DNA from: Fredinandcohnia quinoae
GTDB taxonomy: Bacteria; Bacillota; Bacilli; Bacillales; Bacillaceae_L
Reading direction: 5' to 3'
Length of the DNA: 64,000 nt
Assembly: GCF_022427965.1 (NCBI RefSeq)
Contig: NZ_JAKTTI010000002.1
Span: 232,105-296,104 of the forward strand
Part shown: piece by piece, positions 8,271-17,736 of the stretch
Layout: every line of letters starts with the position of its first letter
How positions within the stretch are numbered: position 1 is the first letter of the stretch
Position numbers and translations under genes: made by a program
The notes under the pieces: generated by a model
Seen by the model: the letters and a program-made list of their open reading frames with translations, nothing else
What the model was told of the DNA's origin: nothing
Database searches by the model: none

Positions 8271-8747
8271 ATGCTAACATTTGAAGAAAAGCTTACCATT
8301 ATTGAGTCCTTTCCAGAGTTAGTACGGAAGAATGTTTCACTAGGACGAGTAAATTTCCATTATGAAGAGAGTATTTTTGAGAAAAAAGTAGTTGTTCAGC
8401 ATTTGCATCCAAATGGAAATGGCTTTGTGTTTGCTGGGAACTTATCCAAATATGATGTGGATGATAAAGGATTTATCAATATTCGTGATTTCAACGCTGA
8501 AGAGCTTCGTAAAATTGTGAAAGAGTCCATTCATTCACTCTCCCCCAGGTCAGAAGTCGTGCTTGAAACTGCAATCATCGGCGAAGGTCAAGAGGAACGC
8601 TGGGTGAATGAAGAAGGGCAGACACTTCTACTCTTACTAGAAGATGACTGGTGGAATGTATATGCAGGCTTAAATCTTGAAGCTGCATTTGGATCATATG
8701 ATGAAGCTGAAGAATATATGCTTGAGGAAGGGTTTCGCTTGGCATAG
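8271..8747 (+). CDS. Conserved hypothetical protein
   Basis: 158 residues, acidic, no signal peptide or membrane segment. The ATG follows GAGGAAT. It sits 48 bp after ywbE on the same strand and may be cotranscribed. Features seen: a predicted alpha/beta protein with VVVQHLHPNGNGFVFAGNL near residue 40 and a Trp- and Glu-rich C-terminal part (LLLEDDWWNVYAGLNLEAA). I do not recognise a family with a known function. Confidence 0.7.
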   Translation: MLTFEEKLTIIESFPELVRKNVSLGRVNFHYEESIFEKKVVVQHLHPNGNGFVFAGNLSKYDVDDKGFINIRDFNAEELRKIVKESIHSLSPRSEVVLETAIIGEGQEERWVNEEGQTLLLLLEDDWWNVYAGLNLEAAFGSYDEAEEYMLEEGFRLA

Positions 8748-8816
8748 TTACGATTGAGGGATCATTTACTTAGGAAGGGCTCAATCTGAAGATCCTTTTT
8801 GATTATTTATTCAACT

Positions 8817-8854
8817 AAAAAGGGTGCAAAATCAAAAGATCTCGCACTCTTTTT
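8817..8854. terminator. Bidirectional terminator before maa
   Basis: Stem AAAAAGGGTGC / GCACTCTTTT with one wobble pair, between the convergent unknown gene (ends 8747) and maa (ends 8864). Confidence 0.7.
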
Positions 8855-8863
8855 CTTCCCCAT

Positions 8864-9424
8864 TTAATTCTCAATTTCCTTAATTATTCTAGCTGGATTT
8901 CCACCTACAACAACATTATCTGGTACATTTTTTGTTACAACTGAACCGGAAGCAACTACAACATTATTCCCAATTGTCACCCCAGGGTTAATGACAGAAC
9001 TACCGCCAATCCAAACATTGTCCCCAATTGTCACTGGCTTTCCGTATTCCTTCCCTGAAATTCTTTCTTCTGCATTTAACGGATGTGTTGCCGTATAAAT
9101 ATGTACACCTGGTGCAATGAAGCAGTTTTTCCCGATTCGAATTTCACACGCATCTAAAAAAACGCAATTGAAATTCGCATAAAAATTTTCGCCAACATGC
9201 ATGTTATATCCGTAATCAATGCTGATGTTTGGTTCCATGTAAATGCTATTACCAGTTGAACCAAATAACTCTTTTAAAATTTCAGTACGCTTACTATATT
9301 CAGTTTCTATTGTTTGATTAAAAACCCTCATTAATCTCCTTGCATTTTCGCGGCCTTTTACTAATTCTGGATCTCCTGGGTTATACATTTCACCATTTAT
9401 CATTTTTTCTTTTTCTGATTTCAT
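8864..9424 (-). CDS. maa: Maltose/sugar O-acetyltransferase
   Basis: 186 residues from the ATG at 9424, which follows GGGAGG by 7 nt and begins with the family's usual [18 protein letters not shown]; an upstream in-frame ATG at 9496 would overlap the antitoxin gene. The body is a left-handed beta-helix of hexapeptide repeats ([24 protein letters not shown]). The catalytic histidine lies in IYTATHPL. It transfers acetyl from acetyl-CoA to glucose, maltose or related sugars in the cytosol. Length matches B. subtilis Maa (184). It lies 28 bp downstream of the MntA-like gene and could be read from the same transcript. Confidence 0.88.
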   Translation of the reverse strand: MKSEKEKMINGEMYNPGDPELVKGRENARRLMRVFNQTIETEYSKRTEILKELFGSTGNSIYMEPNISIDYGYNMHVGENFYANFNCVFLDACEIRIGKNCFIAPGVHIYTATHPLNAEERISGKEYGKPVTIGDNVWIGGSSVINPGVTIGNNVVVASGSVVTKNVPDNVVVGGNPARIIKEIEN

Positions 9425-9452
9425 TCCTGTACCTCCCAGACTAATTAAATAT

Positions 9453-9764
9453 TCATTGATATTTTTCGTTAACCGCTTTATACAATACCTTGCCACTTTT
9501 TAATATTTCGGTTTTTAATGAATCAGAAGCCTCATCAAACTTAACAATATCTAACAATAACAATGTATATAAATCCTCTTCCAATTCGAAGACCAATTCC
9601 AACCATTCTTTTGCGGGTATATCTGGTGCAACAATTGCAAGATCAATATCTGATCTATCACTATAATCACCGTATGCTCTTGAACCAAAAAGAATAATTT
9701 CATCTATTTTTTTATAAGTTTGGCCTATGTGTTGTAGCTGCTCTAATACCTTTTTCGGGATCAT
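9453..9764 (-). CDS. MntA-like nucleotidyltransferase, antitoxin of a type VII toxin-antitoxin pair
   Basis: 103 residues, a minimal nucleotidyltransferase. The signature GS-x10-D-x-D is exact: G27-S28, ten residues, D39-I40-D41 ([19 protein letters not shown]). In studied type VII systems this protein transfers AMP from ATP to the tyrosine of the partner HEPN toxin's R-x4-H-x-Y motif and so silences it. The start overlaps the stop of the upstream toxin gene by 4 bp (ATGA), implying coupled translation at a fixed ratio. Function as an antitoxin is by family and gene order; a housekeeping role is possible. Confidence 0.82.
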   Translation of the reverse strand: MIPKKVLEQLQHIGQTYKKIDEIILFGSRAYGDYSDRSDIDLAIVAPDIPAKEWLELVFELEEDLYTLLLLDIVKFDEASDSLKTEILKSGKVLYKAVNEKYQ

Positions 9765-10177
9765 GACTCATCATCACTCCCTGAATCACCGTACTTTTCC
9801 GACAGATCTATAAATGTATCATTTAATTCAGGAAAATACCCTTTTATATTTTCATATATTTGTTTTGCCTTCGCTTCATCATAAAGATGTGAAGTCTCAT
9901 TTCGATCACGAAGCATTTGTAACCATGCTTGTTCATTTTTAAGCCACTTAACAGAGTAGGCATGCTTTAAAGTTTCACGAGGGGTCTTCGTTTCAATTCC
10001 TTCCATTTGAAGCAATCTTTTGACGGTCTTCCAAAAAAGTTCAAACGTAAATTCAAAGCGTTGTATCGTTCCGTCTATATACAAACTATTTGTATCCTTT
10101 TCCTGCAAAGCCTCTTCCAGACGAGTTAAAGCCTTTTTTAAATTTTCCAAACTTTGCTGAGCCTTTCTTTCAGACAT
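9761..10177 (-). CDS. HepT-like HEPN protein (HI0074 family), candidate toxin
   Basis: 138 residues, all-helical. The HEPN ribonuclease motif R-x4-H-x-Y is intact as R92-N-E-T-S-H97-L-Y99. It belongs to the HI0074 'nucleotidyltransferase substrate-binding' group, whose HepT members cleave RNA and are AMPylated at the motif tyrosine. It precedes and overlaps the MntA-like gene, the canonical toxin-then-antitoxin order. The ATG follows GGTGGTGAA. Two inverted repeats upstream (10219-10230 and 10237-10256) are candidate operators. Confidence 0.82.
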   Translation of the reverse strand: MSERKAQQSLENLKKALTRLEEALQEKDTNSLYIDGTIQRFEFTFELFWKTVKRLLQMEGIETKTPRETLKHAYSVKWLKNEQAWLQMLRDRNETSHLYDEAKAKQIYENIKGYFPELNDTFIDLSEKYGDSGSDDES

Positions 10178-10218
10178 TCAATTCACCACCCTACAAGATT
10201 AGTTAACCTTACAGACTA

Positions 10219-10256
10219 TACGAGCTCGTAGCAGTTAATTGTATATTACTACAATT
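10219..10256. promoter_or_regulatory. Two inverted repeats upstream of the HepT/MntA pair
   Basis: TACGAGCTCGTA (10219-10230) is a perfect 12-bp palindrome, and AATTGTA-N6-TACAATT (10237-10256) is a perfect interrupted one. Both lie 42-80 bp upstream of the toxin start, where autoregulatory operators usually sit. Confidence 0.4.
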
Positions 10257-10380
10257 ATTGGGTACGAAACAACGTATCTATACTTAGACTCTTACCTCTT
10301 TTGTTAAAATTCCTAAAACGATACCACGTTACATACAATCATATGGTACTATCGAGAAAAGACGTCCAAAGAGGTGTGCA

Positions 10381-10944
10381 ATGAAAAAGGCATTTTATCT
10401 CCTATCGTTTTCTTTATGTTTAGTTTTAATCAGTGGTTGTGGTAATAATGAAAGAGGTTCCACCAAGGAAGGCCCGGCGAATTCAACATTTATAATGGAA
10501 GCAGAGACAACAGAAGGTGATTTTGTTTATCGACTTGTATCCGAGAAAGAATTATACAAAGAAGCGGAACCGGTCAAATTATATGCTGAATTAGAGTACA
10601 TCGGAGACCAAGATTCGATATCAATTTTTCATGCAGGCTCCCCATTTTATTTTGATATGACGGAAAAGACGAGAGATTATGAAATTCCTTATCCAATGAT
10701 TCAACCGTTAATTCAAACAACTCTCAAAAAGGGAGAACCGCTACGTGAGCCTTATACGAAAAGTGGTGGATATAGCGACCAGGATGATGGAGAATATGTT
10801 AAGTTTATGAAAAAGTTTTTAAAAGGTGATGATTTTCCTACTGGGCAATATGAAGTTAAAGGTAATGCTAGTTTTCATACAGAGGAATATGGAACAGAGC
10901 AACAGTTTAATATCGAGGCTAAAATTGAATTCGAAGTTAAGTAA
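10381..10944 (+). CDS. Lipoprotein of unknown function
   Basis: 187 residues beginning with a lipoprotein signal: Lys-Lys start, hydrophobic core and lipobox LISGC with Cys20 as lipidation site. The mature part is charged, with a beta-rich look (VYRLVSEKELYKEAEPVKLYAELEYIG), reminiscent of Ig-like extracellular domains, but I do not recognise a family. AGAGGTG precedes the ATG. Single-gene unit ended by a hairpin at 10945. Confidence 0.75.
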   Translation: MKKAFYLLSFSLCLVLISGCGNNERGSTKEGPANSTFIMEAETTEGDFVYRLVSEKELYKEAEPVKLYAELEYIGDQDSISIFHAGSPFYFDMTEKTRDYEIPYPMIQPLIQTTLKKGEPLREPYTKSGGYSDQDDGEYVKFMKKFLKGDDFPTGQYEVKGNASFHTEEYGTEQQFNIEAKIEFEVK

Positions 10945-10978
10945 GATAAGAGTGTGTTTATTCCACACTCTTATCTAT
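10945..10978. terminator. Bidirectional terminator
   Basis: Twelve-bp stem GATAAGAGTGTG / CACACTCTTATC starting at the lipoprotein stop codon, facing the convergent gene that ends at 10987. Confidence 0.75.
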
Positions 10979-10986
10979 TATTTCCA

Positions 10987-11463
10987 TCAATATAATTCTT
11001 CACCGGTAAATGTCCCATAATACACATAACAGTTTCGGTCCTCATCTATTTCCAAGGAATCTAGCTTGAATTCTAGTGCGACAATCGTGCTTCCTTTTCT
11101 CGGAATATAAAGGAAATCACTATGTAACGACAATTGAACATCTCGATGCATATCATGCTCCTCTGCCTTGATCAGTCGTGCCTCGTTACCATTTAATTCT
11201 CTGATTTCAAATCCAATTCCGGAATAAACCTTTTCCTCATTATTTTTAACTGATGCTCCTGCTTCTTCAACGTAAATAACAACCATTCCATTTGGTTCAA
11301 GGGCATTAGAAATTGCTTTGTACACCTTATTTTCTTTCACATAATATCCACATGACATCCGACAGATCAATTCCTCTTCCTGTATTTGTTCATAATGAAA
11401 TATTGCCGGAAAGTGATTCCACTTATCATTGAGTCGATATTCTAATTTTTTCAAAAAAATCAC
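10987..11463 (-). CDS. Hypothetical protein
   Basis: 158 residues, no signal or membrane segment. GTG start at 11463 after AGGAAG. Sequence is beta-rich and acidic (VVIYVEEAGASVKNN, CYVYYGTFTGEEL). No family recognised. It is monocistronic and divergent from the lipoprotein/ATP-grasp operon that starts at 11552. Confidence 0.65.
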   Translation of the reverse strand: MIFLKKLEYRLNDKWNHFPAIFHYEQIQEEELICRMSCGYYVKENKVYKAISNALEPNGMVVIYVEEAGASVKNNEEKVYSGIGFEIRELNGNEARLIKAEEHDMHRDVQLSLHSDFLYIPRKGSTIVALEFKLDSLEIDEDRNCYVYYGTFTGEELY

Positions 11464-11551
11464 TTCACTTCCTATATTTTTTCCTTTTTTTTCATTATAC
11501 TAAAAAGAGTGAATATTAATATTGTATTATCTACAATTTAGGGGGATTCTT

Positions 11552-11869
11552 TTGGAAAATAAAACAAAAAAGCTGTTAACTGGTGTTATTTCCTCTATTT
11601 TCACCGTTTCCATGGTTGGTTGTTCATCTGACTTAAGTGATAGACCTCCAATGCCAGATACCGACTCATGTAATGACTGGGAATGGGATGAGAATTTAGG
11701 TGTTTGGGAATGTGATGACGATGATTCAAATTACAGGGGACATTACTTTTATGGGGGTTCATTTTACAAAGGATCTAAGAAGTTGAAAGCATCAAGCTCC
11801 TATAAATCATATAAGTCCTCATATAAAAGTGGCTTTGGTAGTGGATCAAAAGGTGGCTTTGGCGGATAG
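11552..11869 (+). CDS. Small lipoprotein of a YgiB/YjfM-YgiC/YjfC-type operon
   Basis: 105 residues from the TTG at 11552, which GGGGG at 11541-11545 serves; the longer frame from 11522 has no such site. A signal segment ends in MVGC (Cys24). The mature part has an acidic Asp/Trp stretch (CNDWEWDENLGVWECDDDD) and a Gly/Ser/Lys/Tyr-rich low-complexity tail. It lies 2 bp before an ATP-grasp gene and upstream of a DUF350 gene, the same company kept by E. coli YgiB and YjfM lipoproteins. Direct homology to those is by context, not sequence. Confidence 0.7.
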   Translation: MENKTKKLLTGVISSIFTVSMVGCSSDLSDRPPMPDTDSCNDWEWDENLGVWECDDDDSNYRGHYFYGGSFYKGSKKLKASSSYKSYKSSYKSGFGSGSKGGFGG

Positions 11870-11871
11870 CA

Positions 11872-13116
11872 ATGTTGCACTCGACGAATATTTATCAAAC
11901 AAAACGTAATGCCTTTTATAAAAAAATACCTGACTTCTGGCACGATTTATACAACAAGGAATACAGCCTCTATCATGCCTTTCCGATTTCAAGTGACGAA
12001 GTTTCAATCATACATCAGGTATCTGAACGTGTCGGTGAGTTGTTTTTTAAGACAGCAAAATTACTTAGACAGCTTCCTGATGAAACTTTATTACAGTTAG
12101 GAATGCCTAAAGAAACGTTGTCATTTGTAAGACACAAAGTTATTCAACCGGAATCTATCATTGCAAGGTTAGATCTAGTAAAAACAAATGACGGCTATAA
12201 GGTTCTTGAGATTAATAGTGATACTCCGACCTTCATTAAGGAATGCTTCTCTATTAATCAAAAAGTGTGCGACCACTTCGGACTCAAAAATCCTAATGAA
12301 GGCTTTGAAAGACAATTAGCCTCGGCAATACGAAAAGCAATTCATGAAAGCTATAAAGCAATGAATCTTGACCGTCCTGCAAATATCGTATTCACAGCAC
12401 ACTCTGATCATAGTGAGGACTGGAATACGACCCGGTATTTGCAAAAGATTTCGAATGTACCTGCTAACTGTATCCCGCTTCATGAACTTCTTATTAATGA
12501 ACATGGTGTCTTTGATTCGGATGGTTGTAAGATTGATGTGTTATATAGACAAACTTATCCACTTGAACATCTCATTCATGATAAAGATGAACGATCAGGT
12601 GATAAAGTTGGTATTCAGTTATTAAAATTGGTTATGGAAGGTAAGCTTGCAATTGTTAATCCAATCTCTTCTTTTCTCATTCAGTCTAAAGCCGTTCAAG
12701 CCTTAATTTGGGGCCTGTTTGAGGAAAATCACGAATTCTTTTCTGACGAAGAAAAAGAGTGGATTCAATCATACATGCTGCCAACATATTTAGAACCTGA
12801 TTCCTTTTTAGGGAACACTTCATATGTGCAAAAGCCCTCCTTTGGCAGAGAAGGTGATACGGTAAAAATTTATGCAAAGAATCGTGATGTACTCTTAGAG
12901 GATGTCGGAAAAAATTACGAGGATGAGCTACCAATCTATCAAAAATTTGTTGAATTGCCTTCAATTCACCTCCAAACCGAACAAGGTAATGAAAGATTAA
13001 ACTATATGTTCGGCAGCTTTCTTATTGCTGGGAAAGCAAGTGCCATTGGTATTCGAGCAGGCGGGCAGATTACCGGAAATGAATCTTATTTTTTACCAAT
13101 TGGGATTCCAAAATAA
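11872..13116 (+). CDS. Glutathionylspermidine synthase-like ATP-grasp protein (YgiC/YjfC type)
   Basis: 414 residues, the size of the synthetase-only GspS-like proteins YgiC/YjfC (no amidase domain). Recognisable blocks: a DFWHDLYNKEYSLYHAFPIS start, ARLDLVKTNDGYKVLEINSDTPTF (substrate/ATP region), VFTAHSD, LEPDSFLGNTSYVQKPSFGREGDTV (ATP-grasp lysine and glycine loop), and the ending SYFLPIGIPK. The family forms amide bonds using ATP; in E. coli Gss it links glutathione to spermidine, but the substrate of the YjfC group is not established. Start ATG 11872 is 2 bp after the lipoprotein stop, with the site inside that gene. Confidence 0.82.
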   Translation: MLHSTNIYQTKRNAFYKKIPDFWHDLYNKEYSLYHAFPISSDEVSIIHQVSERVGELFFKTAKLLRQLPDETLLQLGMPKETLSFVRHKVIQPESIIARLDLVKTNDGYKVLEINSDTPTFIKECFSINQKVCDHFGLKNPNEGFERQLASAIRKAIHESYKAMNLDRPANIVFTAHSDHSEDWNTTRYLQKISNVPANCIPLHELLINEHGVFDSDGCKIDVLYRQTYPLEHLIHDKDERSGDKVGIQLLKLVMEGKLAIVNPISSFLIQSKAVQALIWGLFEENHEFFSDEEKEWIQSYMLPTYLEPDSFLGNTSYVQKPSFGREGDTVKIYAKNRDVLLEDVGKNYEDELPIYQKFVELPSIHLQTEQGNERLNYMFGSFLIAGKASAIGIRAGGQITGNESYFLPIGIPK

Positions 13117-13136
13117 ACAGGTAGAGGGGATAAAAA

Positions 13137-13532
13137 ATGGATCTTTTATTAAATTATTTAGCTTATATTGGGTTAGGTATTGTTCTATTATTAGTCGGCT
13201 TATGGTTATTTGAGGTAACAACGAAAAATAAGGAATTTAAATTGATAGCTTCCGGTAACAAAGCTGCAGCTTATTCATTAGGTGGCCGCCTCTTAGGGTT
13301 AGGAATTGTGTTATATTCGGCCATTTCAAATTCTGTTTCACTTACTGATATGTTGCTTTGGGGTGGAATTGGTATTATTACTCAAATTCTTGTCTTTTTA
13401 CTAGCTGAATTATTAACACCTAAGTTTAGCATCACAGAATCTATTGATAACAACAATGAATCTGTTGGTTTATTTTTATTATTCCTGTCTGTTTCCATTG
13501 GATTTGTCGTTGCAGGATGTTTAACTTATTAA
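13137..13532 (+). CDS. DUF350 membrane protein (YjfL family)
   Basis: 131 residues with four hydrophobic segments and conserved DUF350 features (KNKEFKLIASGNKAAAYSLGGRLLGLGIVL). GAGGGG precedes the ATG, 20 bp after the ATP-grasp stop. In E. coli the YjfL/YjfM/YjfC trio has the same three components. Role unknown; a small channel or transporter partner of the ATP-grasp product is a guess. A terminator separates it from the convergent potassium channel. Confidence 0.82.
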   Translation: MDLLLNYLAYIGLGIVLLLVGLWLFEVTTKNKEFKLIASGNKAAAYSLGGRLLGLGIVLYSAISNSVSLTDMLLWGGIGIITQILVFLLAELLTPKFSITESIDNNNESVGLFLLFLSVSIGFVVAGCLTY

Positions 13533-13538
13533 TTCAAT

Positions 13539-13576
13539 AAAAGAAGCAGAACCCTCGCTTAGGTTCTGCTTCTTTT
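13539..13576. terminator. Bidirectional terminator
   Basis: Fifteen-bp perfect stem AAAAGAAGCAGAACC / GGTTCTGCTTCTTTT with an 8-nt loop, between the DUF350 gene and the convergent K+ channel gene. Confidence 0.88.
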
Positions 13577-14376
13577 CATTTCAATATATTTTTCGTATGA
13601 TTGTATGCAGCTTTTGTCATCAATCGCGAAATTGATTGCTGTGATGAGATGAATTCATCAACATTCACATGGGCAAAATTTTCTTCATGCTCCTCATTTA
13701 ATATTTCAACAATTGTGTAAATATCTTCTTTTGTTCGAACATCATAACGCTCAATTGAAGTTGCAATCAATAGGGTTCTTCCATCTGCCAAATCAGGCTC
13801 CTCGATTGAATCTGGCGCAAAAATCAAAATCGAGCTTGCTTTTGAAATGTTTGCTTTATCGAGAATTGCAAAATCGGTTGCACTTCCCTGTATGTAGTGA
13901 AAACGTTCATGTTCAATAGGGGAGCTTTCCAACGAATCAATTAGAACAACCTCCTGGCCATTACGATTTTCTAACATTTCCTTAATGGAAAGCTTTGACT
14001 TTCTTGTCCATCCAACAATGACAAAATGATTTTCTCCTTTATAATCCAATTTCCCCGCCTCCTTCATCTGTTTATGATTTGTAAATGAATCGATTATTTT
14101 ACCAATGATTAATCCAAATAAACCAATGCCAAATAAATAGACAAAAAGGATCGCGAATGTTTTCCCAATTACGGTTGCCGGGGAAACATCTCCATATCCA
14201 ACGGTTGTCATTGTCGTCATTGTCCACCAAATACCTTCAAATATAGATGGGAATGTTTCCGGCTCCAACAGATACATAATGAATCCTGAAAAAAAGATAA
14301 AGGCAAATGTGACTAAGAAAACAATCCGATTTTTCATCTGTATCGCTTTGAAATAAATCTTTTTGAAAAATAACAC
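13576..14376 (-). CDS. Two-TM potassium channel with RCK/TrkA-N domain
   Basis: 266 residues from the GTG at 14376, 8 nt after AAGGAG; an earlier GTG at 14385 overlaps that site. The first ~90 residues hold two membrane helices around a pore with the selectivity filter TVGYGD. From ~105 comes a Rossmann regulator domain (HFVIVGWTRKSKLSIKEML). It resembles B. subtilis YugO and MthK-type channels, which pass K+ and are gated by ions or nucleotides, but is shorter (YugO is about 328 residues). The facing DUF350/ATP-grasp operon may be a functional neighbour. Confidence 0.85.
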   Translation of the reverse strand: MLFFKKIYFKAIQMKNRIVFLVTFAFIFFSGFIMYLLEPETFPSIFEGIWWTMTTMTTVGYGDVSPATVIGKTFAILFVYLFGIGLFGLIIGKIIDSFTNHKQMKEAGKLDYKGENHFVIVGWTRKSKLSIKEMLENRNGQEVVLIDSLESSPIEHERFHYIQGSATDFAILDKANISKASSILIFAPDSIEEPDLADGRTLLIATSIERYDVRTKEDIYTIVEILNEEHEENFAHVNVDEFISSQQSISRLMTKAAYNHTKNILK

Positions 14377-14399
14377 TTTGTTCACTCCTTCCTAATCAA

Positions 14400-14588
14400 A
14401 TGCGCCTTGGCGCATTTGCGCCCAGATTATTTCGAGCTTGCTCGAAAAGCTTCCTTTAAAAATCTGAGGCATCCGCCGGAGGCTTTAACTTTATTCAGTG
14501 GGGATTTAAACCCCCACTGAATTGGATAGTGATTTGCATTCATCTCACCACTTATAGAAGTGGAAGACATCTGCTGAATAAAGTTAAA
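14400..14588. repeat. Multi-hairpin noncoding element
   Basis: This intergenic stretch holds a run of hairpins: ATGCGCC/GGCGCAT (14400-14415), TTTCGAG/CTCGAAA (14430-14447), a CAGTGGGG/CCCCACTG stem (14497-14519), and CCACTT/AAGTGG near 14548-14563. An outer 15-bp perfect inverted pair, 14484-14498 (TTTAACTTTATTCAG) with 14574-14588, brackets the last two. No reading frame of note. It looks like a structured RNA or the folded remnant of a small mobile element; I cannot name it. Confidence 0.5.
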
Positions 14589-14647
14589 CTCTTAAGCTAA
14601 ATTGTAACGAATTAATACCTTCTTTGGCTATATTTTGAAAAAATAAA

Positions 14648-14680
14648 ATGAGGGTGTGGTTATTCCACACCCTCATTTCA
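14648..14680. terminator. Terminator of pflBA
   Basis: Twelve-bp stem ATGAGGGTGTGG / CCACACCCTCAT with a 5-nt loop, overlapping the 3' end of pflA; the T-run lies on the minus strand. Confidence 0.85.
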
Positions 14681-15404
14681 TCCCGATTAATATTTGTTCT
14701 GCATTTTTCACACGTTCTTCTGTTGGTGGCTCTACTCCCTCAAGCTTATACTCGAGTCCGAGGTTTTTCCATTTATAGATTCCAAGCTTATGATAAGGAA
14801 GGATTTCAATCTTTTCTACATTTTCTAACGTCTTTATGAATGCTGATAGCTTCATTAAGTCCTCATCATTATCACTTATGGTTGGCACAAGGACATGTCT
14901 AATCCAGACTGGAACCTTTTTATCTGACAAATACTTAGCAAAATCAAGGATATGCTCATTCCCCATACCAGTTAGATACTTATGCTTAACCGTATCGATT
15001 TCCTTTAAATCTAATAAAATAAGGTCAGTCACGGTTAGTAATTCTTTTAATCCTTCTAGAAAGTGAGGAGAACGATTAAAGCATCCACCAGAACTATCAA
15101 TCGTTGTGTGAATCCCAAGCTTTTTACATTCTTTAAAAAGCTCAATTAGGAACTCGACCTGTAATAAGGGCTCGCCCCCACTTACAGTCACACCGCCATT
15201 CGATGCTTGGAAAAAAGGAAGATATGTTTTAATATCCTTCATAATATCTGTAACACTCATTTCCTTCCCTGCTTTGAGTTTCCAAGTATCTGGATTATGA
15301 CAAAACTGGCATCTGAGCAAGCACCCTTGTGTAAAAATAACATAGCGTAGACCCGGCCCATCAAGTGTTCCACACGTTTCAATTGAATGTATTCGTCCGT
15401 TCAT
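14673..15404 (-). CDS. pflA: Pyruvate formate-lyase activating enzyme
   Basis: 243 residues, a radical SAM enzyme. The [4Fe-4S] motif C-x3-C-x2-C is seen in [15 protein letters not shown], followed by the SAM-binding [13 protein letters not shown] block. It abstracts the hydrogen from the C-terminal glycine of PflB, making the glycyl radical. It is 28 bp downstream of pflB in the same operon, the usual arrangement. GGAGGA precedes the ATG. Confidence 0.96.
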   Translation of the reverse strand: MNGRIHSIETCGTLDGPGLRYVIFTQGCLLRCQFCHNPDTWKLKAGKEMSVTDIMKDIKTYLPFFQASNGGVTVSGGEPLLQVEFLIELFKECKKLGIHTTIDSSGGCFNRSPHFLEGLKELLTVTDLILLDLKEIDTVKHKYLTGMGNEHILDFAKYLSDKKVPVWIRHVLVPTISDNDEDLMKLSAFIKTLENVEKIEILPYHKLGIYKWKNLGLEYKLEGVEPPTEERVKNAEQILIGMK

Positions 15405-15432
15405 GCTAGTCGTCCTCCTTGCATTTCATTTC

Positions 15433-17661
15433 CTACATGCTTTCATGGAATGTACGATTGATGACATCGATTTGTTGCTCTCTTGTTAGCTTAATGAAGT
15501 TAACCGCATATCCAGATACTCGGATCGTTAGCTGTGGATAAAGTTCCGGGTGATCCATCGCATCTAATAATGTCTTACGATCAAATACATTCACATTTAA
15601 ATGATGCCCTTTCTTAATGACATAACCATCAAGTAAGCCTGCAAGATTACTAATTCTTGTTTCCTCTTCTCTACCTAGAGCTTTTGGTACGATTGAGAAT
15701 GTATTTGAGATTCCGTCTAATGCATATTCATATGGCAATTTCGCTACTGAACTTAAAGAAGCTAATGTACCATTTGTATCACGTCCATGAAGTGGGTTTG
15801 CCCCAGGTGCGAACGGTTCTCCTGCTTTACGCCCATCAGGTGTGTTCCCTGTTTTCTTTCCATAGACCACATTAGAAGTAATCGTTAAGATAGACTGAGT
15901 GTGAACAGAATTGCGATATGTTTTGTGCTTTTTAATTTTATTCATAAACTCTTTCACAAGCTCTACCGCAATGTCATCCACTCGATCATCATTATTACCG
16001 TATTTAGGGAAATCCCCTTCAATCTCATAATCTATAACAATTCCATTTTCATCACGAATTGTTTTTACTTTCGCGTATTTAATCGCGCTAAGTGAATCTG
16101 CAACAACTGATAAACCTGCTATACCGCAAGCCATTGTACGTAAAATTTCACGATCATGTAATGCCATTTCTAGGCGCTCATAACTGTATTTATCATGCAT
16201 ATAGTGAATGATATTTAATGTATTTACATAAAGCCCAGCTAACCATTCAAGCATCTTATCATATTTTTGAACAACCTCTTCATATTCTAGATACTCGGTA
16301 GAAATTGGTGAATAAGTTGGTCCAACCTGGATTTTTAATTTCTCATCGACACCACCGTTTATCGCATATAGGAGTGCCTTCGCTAAATTTGCCCTTGCTC
16401 CAAAAAATTGCATTTGCTTGCCAATTGTCATCGCAGATACGCAGCATGCAATACCATAATCATCTCCATATGTTTCACGCATAATATCATCATTTTCATA
16501 TTGAATAGAGCTTGTTTTTATAGACATTTTGGCACAATACTTTTTAAAATTATCCGGTAAATGAACAGACCATAATACAGTTAAGTTTGGTTCAGGTGCT
16601 GGGCCAAGATTATCTAGAGAATGAAGGAAACGATAGCTGTTCTTTGTTACAAGTGGACGTCCATCCGATGCCACACCTGCCAGTGATTCAGTCACCCATG
16701 TTGGATCTCCGCTAAATAGTTCATTATAATCAGGTGTTCTTGCAAACTTAACTAGTCGTAACTTCATAATGAAGTGGTCAACAATTTCCTGTGCTTCTCT
16801 TTCTGTTAACTGTTCATTTTGCAAGTCCCTTTCAATATAAATATCTAAGAATGTAGATACACGACCAAGACTCATCGCAGCGCCATTTTGTTCCTTTATC
16901 GCAGCAAGGTATGCAAAATATAGCCATTGAAATGCTTCCTTTGCATTGGTTGCAGGCTCAGAAATATCATGACCATATGTTAATGCCATTTGTTTAAGCT
17001 CATCTAGTGCACGAATTTGCTCAGATATTTCTTCACGGTCACGAATGATCTCCTCAGACATCATGCCATTACCTAGGTGATTAAGATCTCTTTGCTTTTC
17101 TTTTATTAAGCGATCGACTCCGTAGAGTGCAACCCTTCGGTAATCCCCAATAATTCTACCCCGGCCATATGCATCAGGTAACCCAGTGATGATCCCCGCT
17201 TTTCTAGCAAGCTTCATTTCTGGAGTGTATGCATCAAATACCCCTTGATTATGGGTTTTACGATATTCTGTAAAGATTTTTTCCACTTCTTGATCAACCT
17301 CAAAGCCATAAGATGTTGCTGCATCCATTGCCATTCGAATTCCACCAAATGGTTGCAAAGACCGTTTGAATGGTCGATCTGTTTGAAAACCGACTATCTG
17401 TTCTTTTACTTTATCTAAGTAACCTGGAGCGTGAGAAGTAATCGTTGATACAACTTTTGTGTCCATATCAAGGACTCCCCCATTTTCACGCTCTTTCGTT
17501 GTCAATTCCATTACTTGGTCCCATAGCTTCTCAGTATTTTCTGTAGGGCCTTCTAAAAATTCATCATTTCCTATATAAGTTTCAACGTTCTGCAAAATGA
17601 AGTCTCTTACATCTATCTCCTTTTGCCACTTTCCCGCTGTAAAACCATTCCATGCTTTCAT
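15433..17661 (-). CDS. pflB: Formate C-acetyltransferase (pyruvate formate-lyase)
   Basis: 742 residues from the ATG at 17661, 7 nt after GGAGGT and giving the family start [10 protein letters not shown]; the frame reaches 17676 but without a better site. Catalytic double cysteine in [12 protein letters not shown], and the glycyl-radical site is Gly717 in VSGYAVNF. It converts pyruvate and CoA to acetyl-CoA and formate without oxygen. An ideal Fnr-activated promoter lies upstream, so it should be induced when oxygen is absent. Confidence 0.97.
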   Translation of the reverse strand: MKAWNGFTAGKWQKEIDVRDFILQNVETYIGNDEFLEGPTENTEKLWDQVMELTTKERENGGVLDMDTKVVSTITSHAPGYLDKVKEQIVGFQTDRPFKRSLQPFGGIRMAMDAATSYGFEVDQEVEKIFTEYRKTHNQGVFDAYTPEMKLARKAGIITGLPDAYGRGRIIGDYRRVALYGVDRLIKEKQRDLNHLGNGMMSEEIIRDREEISEQIRALDELKQMALTYGHDISEPATNAKEAFQWLYFAYLAAIKEQNGAAMSLGRVSTFLDIYIERDLQNEQLTEREAQEIVDHFIMKLRLVKFARTPDYNELFSGDPTWVTESLAGVASDGRPLVTKNSYRFLHSLDNLGPAPEPNLTVLWSVHLPDNFKKYCAKMSIKTSSIQYENDDIMRETYGDDYGIACCVSAMTIGKQMQFFGARANLAKALLYAINGGVDEKLKIQVGPTYSPISTEYLEYEEVVQKYDKMLEWLAGLYVNTLNIIHYMHDKYSYERLEMALHDREILRTMACGIAGLSVVADSLSAIKYAKVKTIRDENGIVIDYEIEGDFPKYGNNDDRVDDIAVELVKEFMNKIKKHKTYRNSVHTQSILTITSNVVYGKKTGNTPDGRKAGEPFAPGANPLHGRDTNGTLASLSSVAKLPYEYALDGISNTFSIVPKALGREEETRISNLAGLLDGYVIKKGHHLNVNVFDRKTLLDAMDHPELYPQLTIRVSGYAVNFIKLTREQQIDVINRTFHESM

Positions 17662-17736
17662 TTTTATGACCTCCATTACAATGGTTTAAATAGTTATCTT
17701 TAGTTTGCTCAATAGTGAGCATTCTTTATGTTTTTA

